A stretch of 47,840 nt of DNA from Caballeronia telluris (lineage in GTDB: Bacteria > Pseudomonadota > Gammaproteobacteria > Burkholderiales > Burkholderiaceae): assembly GCF_001544495.1 (NCBI RefSeq), contig NZ_FCNZ02000032.1, positions 1 to 47,840 of the forward strand. The letters are read 5' to 3'. The position numbers and the translations under genes are program-made. Below, in pieces: positions 9,456 through 16,212 of this stretch (position 1 is its first letter; the number at the start of each line of letters is the position of its first letter). The notes below the pieces were generated by a model. That model did not search any database. It was given only the letters and a program-made list of their open reading frames with translations, and was not told where the DNA came from.

Positions 9456-10441
9456 GCGCACTGGCTATCACCCTGCAAGCATTCTTCTCAGACCGACTCC
9501 TGCGGGAGCGTCACGCGAGCCCGTGTACGATTTCGGCATATCGCGATACATGGCGATTGTTGCTTCGCTTCGCCGCGACGCGAACCAGCAAATCGCCATC
9601 AGCACTCGACTTTGCTGACTTTGACGTCCCGCTGGTCTGTGCCTTCCTGGACCATCTAGAACAGGATCGGAATAACAGCGTGCGTACTCGTAACGCCCGG
9701 CTCGCCGCCATCCATTCGCTGTTCCGCTACGCGGCATTACGACACCCTGAATCCGCAGCCACCATTGCTCGCGTGCTGGCGATACTACCGAAGCGTTTCG
9801 AGCGCACGATCGTTACCTTCCTCACCGAGCCAGAAGTGCAAGCGCTCCTTGCTGCGCCAGATCGAACGTCGTGGTCAGGGCGACGCGACTATGCGTTGCT
9901 ACTGGTCGCGGTGCAAACCGGATTGCGGATCTCCGAGTTGATCGGTCTGCGGCAAAGTGACGTTCACCTCGGCGCTGGTGCGCATCTCGCCTGTCACGGC
10001 AAGGGTCGAAAGGATCGCATCACGCCATTGACAGTCCCTGTCGTCAACGTGCTGCGCACGTGGCTCGCCGAGTGTAACGTCAACCCGCCCGCGCAGTTGT
10101 TTCCAACACGCACCGGCAAACTACTCAGCCGAGACGCGATCGAGCGCCGCATTGCACTCCATGCATCTACAGCATCTGTCGCCTGTCCGACTTTGACAAC
10201 GAAGAAAGTAACTGCGCATGTGTTGAGGCATACCTCTGCAATGAGGCTTCTGGAAGCGGGCGTCGATCCCACAGTGATCGCTCTATGGCTCGGCCATGAG
10301 CATGTCGGCACCACCACGATCTATCTACACGCGCATCTGGGAATCAAGGAGCAAGCTCTCGCCCGGGTTCGCATGCCTAACACCCAGTCCGGCCGGTATC
10401 GCCCCTCCGATACGCTTCTCGCCTTTCTGGAGTCGCTTTGA
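9452..10441 (+). CDS. ritC: Tyrosine recombinase RitC, intact
   Basis: An intact 329-residue tyrosine site-specific recombinase. The N-terminal SAM-like domain (TISAYRDTWRLLLRFAATRT) precedes the catalytic fold. The catalytic set is complete: Arg in QTGLRISELIGL, Lys in GKGRKDRITPL, His-x-x-Arg in AHVLRHTSAMR, His in LGHEHVGTTTIYLHA, and the nucleophile Tyr in the same block. The ATG overlaps the ritB stop (ATGA) and its TGA (10439-10441) runs into the right inverted repeat, so coding and terminus are fused. In RIT elements all three proteins are thought to be needed, so this copy is probably not self-mobile unless a complete RIT element supplies the others. Confidence 0.92.
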   Translation: MSALAITLQAFFSDRLLRERHASPCTISAYRDTWRLLLRFAATRTSKSPSALDFADFDVPLVCAFLDHLEQDRNNSVRTRNARLAAIHSLFRYAALRHPESAATIARVLAILPKRFERTIVTFLTEPEVQALLAAPDRTSWSGRRDYALLLVAVQTGLRISELIGLRQSDVHLGAGAHLACHGKGRKDRITPLTVPVVNVLRTWLAECNVNPPAQLFPTRTGKLLSRDAIERRIALHASTASVACPTLTTKKVTAHVLRHTSAMRLLEAGVDPTVIALWLGHEHVGTTTIYLHAHLGIKEQALARVRMPNTQSGRYRPSDTLLAFLESL

Positions 10442-10529
10442 TTATGCCGATACCTGAAGTGCGTTCGCCGCCAGCAGTCTGGTATCGCAGCCGGACTTCG
10501 GCATAATCCGGACATCGGCGTAATGGAAC
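10440..10529 (-). repeat. RIT right 90-bp inverted repeat
   Basis: Exact reverse complement of 7181-7270. The first two bases overlap the ritC stop codon. The outer end reads cggcgtaatggaac and passes into a further small palindrome. Confidence 0.9.
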
Positions 10530-10554
10530 TTATCCCGATGTCGGAATAAGTTCC
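10525..10554. repeat. Junction palindrome outside the right RIT end
   Basis: ggaacttat (10525-10533) is inverted as ataagttcc (10546-10554) around the centre cccgatgtcgga, which echoes the ccgatgtccgga inside the RIT arm. It is present only at the right junction; the left junction passes straight from IS256 sequence into the 90-bp arm. It may be a leftover of the crossover (attachment core) or part of a longer right end. Confidence 0.5.
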
Positions 10555-11068
10555 ACAAGACTGGAAACGTTCTAAACGCCTTGCCCAAATCACACCGCGG
10601 TCGGGCCAAAGCCGGCCTGCAGGAGATTTGGCAAGCCGCCACACGCGAAGAAGCGCTCGCGGCTTTCGACCGCTTCGTTGGCGCCTATTCGGCCAAGTAT
10701 CCGAAGGCGGCCGAAAAGCTCACGAAAGACCGCGATGAACTGCTTGCCTTCTATGACTTTCCTGCCGAACACTGGCAGCACTTGCGAACAACCAATCCGA
10801 TTGAGTCAACCTTTGCCACCGTTCGGCATCGAACAACCCGCACGCGCAATTGCGTATCGCGTCCGACCTTTCTTGGCCTTGCATTCAAGCTAATCGAGTC
10901 GGCGGAACAATCATGGCGGCGCATTCGTGCGCCAGAAAAAATCGCCTCGCTGCTCGAAGGCGTCCCATTCAAAAGATGGACTACCGGTGACCGACAGCAC
11001 ACCGGCTCAGCAACCGCTTGCCGCCTGATCGGGCCGCGCCTTGCAAACACCACAATTGACATTAATTC

Positions 11069-11221
11069 CTGCGACTGTGTCGGCGATATCGCAAGTTCGC
11101 AGCGCGCGGCAAGAATGTGAACATCGGTGTGGTTGCCGTGGCGCGAGAGCTCGCGGGGTTCATCTGGGACATCAGCAGACTGGCGATGTCCCTCGCCATA
11201 CCGAAGGATGCCAGACCTTGA
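11069..11221 (+). pseudogene. IS110-family transposase C-terminal relic
   Basis: The frame ending at 11219-11221 reads CRRYRKFAARGKNVNIGVVA and continues VARELAGFIWDISRLAM. This is the typical C-terminal block of IS110/IS116/IS902 transposases (R-x-Y-x-KLxxRGK, then V-x-AIARELxGFIW). Everything upstream, including the DEDD and serine-bearing domains, is missing because the IS256 end abuts it. It shows that the IS256 element now joins two unrelated IS remnants. Confidence 0.75.
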
Positions 11222-11572
11222 CACCACGATACCTTATCGAGAACACGGAGAGTTTCCTGAAGGCGGGGTAGCCCGGGCACCCGAGTAACCCGCGATTGGA
11301 CTATGCAACACATCTCATGCGACTTGCGACTTTAGGTAGCGGCAGGCTCAAAGGGCGGATCACAGTAATGCGGTAACCAACCCGTGGATATCAGTGTGAC
11401 CAACCGTCGAGACATACTGCTACGTCGCTTTCAGGAAATTCAGATGAACCAAAAACCGAGAGCCGATCGCGATTGACAGGGAAAGTCATATCAGTACAAC
11501 GTCCGTTATGCGGCGGCTCCAGGCTCCTTTCCTGTCCTTCGGGAGACGCTGCGCGCCGGCCTGCGACGGACT
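11222..11572. other. Intergenic remnant, no gene seen
   Basis: About 350 bases between the IS110 tail and the ABC ATPase stop. The first part is probably the non-coding right end of the IS110 element. No reading frame here has a recognisable domain. The ATPase stop lies at the very edge (11573). Confidence 0.5.
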
Positions 11573-13375
11573 TCACACCTCCATCACTATGTGATCCGTC
11601 GAGACCTTCCGATACTGTCTCGCCGCCGGCGAATAATCGGCGGCACGTATTGGGCTTCTGATTTCGTCGGCCGCCAGCCGGCTTCGCCGGTTGCGCTGCC
11701 CCGGATCGGCGACCGGCACCGCGGCGAGCAGACGCTTGGTGTAAGGATGCTGCGGATCGCCGAACACGGCCTCACGAGGCCCGATCTCGACGATCTCGCC
11801 GAGGTACATCACGGCGACGCGATGACTGATGCGTTCGACCACCGCCATGTCGTGCGAAATGAACAGATACGCGAGCCCCATGCGCGCCTGAAGATCGAGC
11901 ATCAGATTGACCACCTGCGCCTTCACGGACACGTCCAGCGCCGACACCGCTTCGTCCGCGATGATCAACTTCGGCTCTAGTGCGAGTGCGCGCGCGATGC
12001 AGATGCGTTGCCGCTGACCGCCAGAAAACTCGTGCGGATAGCGATCGGCCATATCGGGCGACAAACCGACCTGACGTAGCAGCTGCAGGGCGAGCGCGTG
12101 CGCGTCCTGCCGGTTCGCCAGTCCGTTCGCCAGCAACGGTTCGGCGATGATCGCGCCGACCGTGGCGCGCGGATTGAGCGACGCAAACGGATCCTGAAAG
12201 ATCATCTGGACTCCGCGCCGCTTCTCGCGCCGGCGCTCGCCCTTCAGCTTGAGCAGATCGATGCCGTCGAGCTCGACGGAACCTGCGAGCGGCTCATTCA
12301 GACACATCAGCGAGCGGCCCGTCGTCGATTTGCCGCATCCCGACTCGCCCACCAGCGCGAGCGTCTCGCCCGGCTGCACGGCGAACGAAACGTTCTCCAC
12401 CGCGTGCACGCGCCCCTTGACCTTGCCGAGCAGTCCGGAGCGGATATCGAAACGCGTCGTCAGACCGCTCACCTTGAGCACCGGCTGCGTGCCCGCGCGC
12501 ACCGTATCGGGCGATTCGGCCGGCACGTCCGAGCAGCCCGTCTCGCGATTGACTACCGGAAAGCGCAGCGGAGCCTTGCGTCCCGCCATCGAGCCGAGCC
12601 GCGGCACGGCGGATAGCAGCGCGCGCGTGTACGGCTTGGACGGCTCGCGAAAAATCATCTCGGTCGTGTTCGATTCGACCTGGCTGCCGTCGTACATCAC
12701 CACCACCCGATCGGCGATCTCCGCAACCACGCCCATGTCGTGCGTGATGAACAGCACCGACATGCCGTCGTCCACCTGGAGGCTCTTGATCAGATCGAGC
12801 ACCTGCGCCTGTATCGTCACGTCGAGCGCGGTCGTCGGTTCATCGGCGATCAGCAGTTTCGGCTTGCATGCGAGCGCCAGCGCGATCATCACGCGCTGGC
12901 GCATGCCACCCGAGAATGCGTGCGGATAATCGCGCGCGCGTGAGGCGGCGGCCGGAATACGCACCTTGTCGAGCAGGCGGACGGCCTCTGCGTTGGCGGC
13001 GCTCTTCGACAGACCGCAATGCAGCATCAGAGATTCGGCGATTTGGAACCCGACCGGTAGCACCGGATTGAGCGACGTCATCGGCTCCTGGAAGATCATG
13101 CCGATCTGGTTTCCCCGGATCTCGCGCATCGTTTCGAACCCGAGCAGTTCGCGTTCGTTAAGCCTGACGCTGCCCTGGATGCGGCTAGTTGTGCGGCTCG
13201 TCAGCTGCATGATCGAGAGCGCCGTGACGCTCTTGCCAGAGCCGGATTCGCCGACGATCGCGAGCGTTTCGCCCGGCGCGATGTCGAACGAAATGCCTCG
13301 CACGACGGAGCGCCAAACGCCGCCCACACGAAATGAAGTTGACAGATCCGAGACCGACAAAACCGGTACAGTCAT
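11573..13375 (-). CDS. Tandem ABC-transporter ATPase (Dpp/Opp/GsiA type)
   Basis: One 600-residue protein holds two complete nucleotide-binding domains of the peptide/nickel group (DppD-like then DppF-like), as in GsiA. First domain: Walker A GESGSGKS (about 42-49), signature FSGGMRQR (154-161), Walker B LLIADEP (174-180). Second: GESGCGKS (about 343-350), FSGGQRQR (450-457), LIIADEA (470-476). The family-typical oligopeptide C-terminal extensions PYTRALLSAVP and PYTKRLLAAVP follow each domain. It powers uptake with the binding protein and two permeases encoded divergently at 16.2-19.8 kb, and it lies last in the operon with the FAD oxidoreductase, RidA and regulator genes. Confidence 0.93.
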   Translation of the reverse strand: MTVPVLSVSDLSTSFRVGGVWRSVVRGISFDIAPGETLAIVGESGSGKSVTALSIMQLTSRTTSRIQGSVRLNERELLGFETMREIRGNQIGMIFQEPMTSLNPVLPVGFQIAESLMLHCGLSKSAANAEAVRLLDKVRIPAAASRARDYPHAFSGGMRQRVMIALALACKPKLLIADEPTTALDVTIQAQVLDLIKSLQVDDGMSVLFITHDMGVVAEIADRVVVMYDGSQVESNTTEMIFREPSKPYTRALLSAVPRLGSMAGRKAPLRFPVVNRETGCSDVPAESPDTVRAGTQPVLKVSGLTTRFDIRSGLLGKVKGRVHAVENVSFAVQPGETLALVGESGCGKSTTGRSLMCLNEPLAGSVELDGIDLLKLKGERRREKRRGVQMIFQDPFASLNPRATVGAIIAEPLLANGLANRQDAHALALQLLRQVGLSPDMADRYPHEFSGGQRQRICIARALALEPKLIIADEAVSALDVSVKAQVVNLMLDLQARMGLAYLFISHDMAVVERISHRVAVMYLGEIVEIGPREAVFGDPQHPYTKRLLAAVPVADPGQRNRRSRLAADEIRSPIRAADYSPAARQYRKVSTDHIVMEV

Positions 13376-13444
13376 GAGCGTTCGTTCCTGTGTGCAGCGA
13401 TCAGACGCTGCTTTTCGTGTTGCATGGGCATCGCCGCGCCAACG

Positions 13445-14869
13445 TCAACGTGTGCCGATTCGCAGCCCGAACGTCTTTGGGATCGCCGCGGCAACGCGCG
13501 GAAAAAAGCCCGCGCTTTTGCCGAACTCCTCGGCTTCCTCGCAACCCAGAATGCCCCAGCGCACGAAGCGACCGCCGACATAGCGAAACGGCTCGGGCGG
13601 CAGCGACTTCAGCTCGCGCGTGCAAAGCGGCAGGCTGCTCCACTCGTCTTTCGTACCGAGCACGAGCGACGCCAGGCACTGGCCGCCGATGTACGTCGGA
13701 TTGACGCCGTGTCCCGAATAACCGCAGCCGTAGTGAACCCGCGTACCCGGCACCGTGCGGAAGAAAGGCAGACGATCGAACGACACGTCGATTCCGCCGC
13801 CCCACACGCGATCGATCGCGACATCGGCAAACGCGGGCAGCAGGCGCCGCAAGCCGCGCTCGGCGCGGGCGGCCGACGCGCCGTCGGTGGTCAACTGCGG
13901 ATTTGCCGTATTGCCGCCGAAGCTGATTGGCCCGGAACCGGAGCCCATCAGAACGCGGCCGTCGATCGTCTTGCGGAAGTAATGCACGAACATCCGCAGA
14001 TCTGCGATGCCTTCGTCGCGATTCCAGTTCATCGCAGCAAGCTTGTCGGGCGCGGGCTGCGTCATCAGCGCATACGACGAGAACACCGTCATCAGCGGCG
14101 CGATCTCCTTGCGCTTGACCAGTTCGATGTTGGTCGCGAGCACCACTTCCTTCGCGACGATCTCACCGTTCGGACACACTACGCGGTTCGGCGTGCCCGC
14201 GTCGATCCGCGTCATCGGCGTCTTCTCGAACACCTTCACGCCCGCCGCAATCGCCGCGCGGCGCAGTTCACGCGCGAGCCGCGCGGGCTGAACGTTCGCG
14301 CCTTCGGGAAAGAAGAGGCCACCGCGAAACACCGGCGAGCGGCAATGCTCGGCGACCTCCTCGGGAGTCAGCGGCTGCACGCTTTTCGGCACGCCGAGAT
14401 GGCGCGCCGTCTCGACGTACATTCTGAGCTTCGCGTCCTGCGCCGCAGCGGCGGACACGCGCACATTGCCGCTCTCGCGCCACCACACGTCGCGCCCGGG
14501 CGCGGTGGCGAATGCTCTGATGCCGTCCTGCGCGCGCGTGCCTGCGCGGGCGACGGCCAGCGCGCCGTCCGGTCCGATGTTGGCGGCCATGCCGGCGAGC
14601 GACGCCCAGTAACCGTGAACCTTGCCGCCGTTCTTGCCGCTCGCGCCCGAGCCGCACAGCGAAGCCTCGATCAGCGCGACCGACAGATGCGGCGCGCGCT
14701 CACGCAGCGCGAGCGCGGTCCACAGGCCCGTGAACCCGCCGCCGACGATCGCGACATCGACCGTGAGCGGTCCGGAAAGCGGCGGCGCCTCGGGCTGGCC
14801 GCGCTCGTTGCGCAGCGCTTCGTCGAACCACCAGGAAGGATCGCGGGGCGTAGCACTCGATGGAAGCAT
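13445..14869 (-). CDS. DAO-family FAD-dependent amine/amino-acid oxidoreductase
   Basis: A 474-residue protein with an N-terminal dinucleotide-binding motif VAIVGGGFTGLWTAL (about residues 39-53) and a second block SGASGKNGGKVHG. Its C-terminal DAO motif is VHYGCGYSGHGVNPTYIGGQ. The layout is that of glycine/D-amino-acid oxidases, closest by feel to gamma-glutamylputrescine oxidoreductase-like proteins. It would oxidise a C-N bond to an imine. A RidA-family imine hydrolase gene lies 48 bases upstream and an uptake ATPase gene 69 bases downstream in the same operon. The actual substrate is not determinable from sequence; an amino acid or amine derivative imported by the ABC system is inferred. 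Confidence 0.88.
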   Translation of the reverse strand: MLPSSATPRDPSWWFDEALRNERGQPEAPPLSGPLTVDVAIVGGGFTGLWTALALRERAPHLSVALIEASLCGSGASGKNGGKVHGYWASLAGMAANIGPDGALAVARAGTRAQDGIRAFATAPGRDVWWRESGNVRVSAAAAQDAKLRMYVETARHLGVPKSVQPLTPEEVAEHCRSPVFRGGLFFPEGANVQPARLARELRRAAIAAGVKVFEKTPMTRIDAGTPNRVVCPNGEIVAKEVVLATNIELVKRKEIAPLMTVFSSYALMTQPAPDKLAAMNWNRDEGIADLRMFVHYFRKTIDGRVLMGSGSGPISFGGNTANPQLTTDGASAARAERGLRRLLPAFADVAIDRVWGGGIDVSFDRLPFFRTVPGTRVHYGCGYSGHGVNPTYIGGQCLASLVLGTKDEWSSLPLCTRELKSLPPEPFRYVGGRFVRWGILGCEEAEEFGKSAGFFPRVAAAIPKTFGLRIGTR

Positions 14870-14917
14870 GTTGTCCGCCAGGATACGTTGAGCGAGAGGA
14901 ACGGAAAGCGACGCGGC

Positions 14918-15262
14918 TCAGACTACCGCCTGCACCTGGATTTCCACGAGGATCTTGTCGTGCGCGAGCCGCGATTCGACGGTGGCGCGAGCCGGCGGCT
15001 GATCGCGGTCGACCCACGCTTCCCACGCCTCGTTCATCTCGGCGAATTGCGCGATGTCTTTCAGCCAGATGTTGGCGACCGCGATGCGCGTCTTGTCGGT
15101 GCCGACTTCACGCAGATACTCGTCGATCTGCGCGAGGATGTCGGCGGTCTGCGCCTTGACGTCACCGTCGCGATTCTGGGCGGTGAGACCCGACAGAAAT
15201 GCAAAACCATTCGCGACCAGTACCTTGCTGAGACGTCCAGTCACTTCGTGACGCTTGATCAT
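14918..15262 (-). CDS. RidA family (YjgF/YER057c/UK114) protein
   Basis: A small protein of 114 residues. RidA proteins hydrolyse reactive enamine/imine products of PLP or FAD enzymes. The conserved arginine is kept in PPARATVESRLA, followed by the family ending KILVEIQVQAVV. I chose the ATG at 15262 because GAAAGG lies 7 bases before it; a second ATG 15 bases earlier (15277) has no such site. Its position next to an amine oxidoreductase gene fits removal of the imine that enzyme makes. Confidence 0.9.
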   Translation of the reverse strand: MIKRHEVTGRLSKVLVANGFAFLSGLTAQNRDGDVKAQTADILAQIDEYLREVGTDKTRIAVANIWLKDIAQFAEMNEAWEAWVDRDQPPARATVESRLAHDKILVEIQVQAVV

Positions 15263-15340
15263 CGGAGGGCCTTTCATGTTTGGTTGAGTCGTGGAGATCC
15301 GCAGCGCGCGCCGAATCGGGTCGAGTCGTGCGCCGAGGGC

Positions 15341-15958
15341 TTAGACGTGCGAATCGCGGATGTTGATGATCCAGAGTACCTTCGCTTCTTCCTGCCACGG
15401 ATTGCTGATCTGATGCGCGATGCTGCTCTTGAACTGAAAGCTGTCGCCGTCGCGCACTTCGAGCGTTTCGTTGCCGATCGTCAGCGTCACCTTGCCCGAC
15501 AGCACGTAGCCGCCCTTGTCGCCGGGACCGGTTAGTACGTCGTCGCTTTGCGCGCCGGACGGTAGCGTCAGGATCATGAATCGCAGCTCGTCGTTGTCGG
15601 TCGGCGACAGCAGCTCCTTGGTGAACTGGTTTGTGCCGGACACGATGCGCGGCCGGTTTTCGCGCCGGCGCACGTGCGGCGATTCGCCTGTAGCCGCCGC
15701 GCCATTGTCTTCAAGAAATGCCCACAGCGTTACGCCCAGCACCGTGCGCAGCTTCTGCAGAGTGTTGATGGACGGATTGGACTGTCCGCGCTCGATCTGG
15801 CTGATCCGGCCAGCGGACACGCCGGAGCGACCCGCCAGTTCTGTAATCGTGAGACCGCGCACCGATCGCAGATGCTTGAGGCGCCGGCCAATCTCGATCG
15901 ATTGCGCGCGCTCGTCCTGATCTTCGGTGTCAGCGTCGCCGAGTCTTGCTGTCGTCAT
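15341..15958 (-). CDS. XRE-family regulator with C-terminal cupin (PuuR-like)
   Basis: A 205-residue transcription factor. The N-terminal HTH_3 is IGRRLKHLRSVRGLTITELA with GVSAGRISQIERGQSNPSIN (about residues 22-67). The C-terminal cupin_2 barrel has GDKGGYVLSGKVTLTIGNET and GDSFQFKSSIAHQISNP. Such regulators sense a small metabolite and usually repress the adjacent catabolic operon (PuuR for putrescine is a known example). It is the first gene of the minus-strand operon and divergent from the binding-protein gene. A repeated TTCAATAAA motif in the shared promoter region is a candidate operator. Confidence 0.9.
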   Translation of the reverse strand: MTTARLGDADTEDQDERAQSIEIGRRLKHLRSVRGLTITELAGRSGVSAGRISQIERGQSNPSINTLQKLRTVLGVTLWAFLEDNGAAATGESPHVRRRENRPRIVSGTNQFTKELLSPTDNDELRFMILTLPSGAQSDDVLTGPGDKGGYVLSGKVTLTIGNETLEVRDGDSFQFKSSIAHQISNPWQEEAKVLWIINIRDSHV

Positions 15959-15970
15959 TTTCGGGCTAGA

Positions 15971-15988
15971 GTTTCATTTTATTGAATC
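15971..15988. promoter_or_regulatory. Candidate operator copy 1 (TTCAATAAA)
   Basis: On the minus strand the sequence is gattcaataaaatgaaac, 12 bases upstream of the start of the XRE-cupin regulator gene. It shares TTCAATAAA plus trailing A/T-AA with the second copy at 16125-16141. The arms gttTCA and TGAAac make it partly symmetrical. It is placed for autoregulation by the regulator. Confidence 0.45.
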
Positions 15989-16124
15989 CGGAAGTGGCGC
16001 AAAATCGCCTGCCGGATGATCATTACGCATCGCCCGGAGTGCTACGAGCCTTTGCTGATCGTACCTCAGCAAGAAACGTCCGCCATTCAGGGTTTTCCAT
16101 ATCGCAACGTCTCTTGACACTAAT

Positions 16125-16141
16125 CTTTAATTTATTGAAAC
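16125..16141. promoter_or_regulatory. Candidate operator copy 2 (TTCAATAAA)
   Basis: The minus strand reads gtttcaataaattaaag, matching copy 1 over TTCAATAAA. It lies 72 bases before the binding-protein ATG and just downstream of a TTGACA-like hexamer (16114-16119). A factor bound here would cover the promoter of the transporter genes. AT-rich runs are rare in this GC-rich window, which makes the shared motif stand out. Confidence 0.45.
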
Positions 16142-16212
16142 TGACTTTGGTCGCCTGAACCCAATCAGCGCGGGGCCGAGCGTCGATCGCCGCGTCAAAC
16201 TGGAGAGACTTG

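Larger units (their letters stand above)
7181..10529 (+). mobile_element. Recombinase-in-Trio (RIT) element
   Basis: Three tyrosine recombinase genes lie in tandem on one strand, each overlapping the next by ATGA. They are enclosed by 90-bp inverted repeats (7181-7270 and 10440-10529) that I matched base for base as identical. This is the defining layout of RIT elements, known from Cupriavidus, Burkholderia and others: ritA, ritB, ritC and flanking inverted repeats, no cargo, about 3.3 kb. It is inserted inside the IS256 transposase gene just after the CWFH codons. ritA and ritB are broken while ritC is intact. Confidence 0.9.
6390..11028 (+). pseudogene. IS256-family (Mutator) transposase, split and frameshifted
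   Basis: The N-terminal part starts MKKVTEETSAGKSEAPPSGL at 6390. A shift near 6565 leads into LPEREVVTAIGPVTVQVPKV, followed by the first catalytic Asp region WADGIHTGLR. A second shift lies near 7070. The second Asp motif is AAGDGAMGLW, then RYQRCWFH, where the RIT element enters. The gene resumes at about 10551 (HKTGNVLNALPKSHRG), with the Glu-bearing C-terminal region RTTNPIESTFATVRHRT. A third shift at an AAAA run near 10975 leads to the likely original stop at 11026-11028. The product would normally be about 410 residues. Confidence 0.88.
6273..11069 (+). mobile_element. IS256-family element interrupted by a RIT element
   Basis: Imperfect terminal inverted repeats can be matched. The left end, near 6273-6297, reads agagttaaggtcgaaagtgg and continues gtgtt. 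The right end, near 11045-11069, reads aacaccacaattgacattaa and continues ttcc. The last 8 bases, aacaccac, match exactly and about 10 of the other 16 agree. Inside is a Mutator/IS256-type transposase gene split by the RIT element. The left flank is IS3 and the right flank is IS110, with no shared 8-9 bp flanking duplication that I can see, which suggests rearrangement after insertion. Exact ends are uncertain by several bases. Confidence 0.75.

Noticed and set aside
13424..15535. A 703-residue plus-strand open frame opposite the FAD oxidoreductase, RidA and XRE-cupin genes
   Set aside because: Arg, Ala, His and Asp-rich composition with no domain; three clear families lie on the other strand. 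It is a GC-rich antisense shadow.
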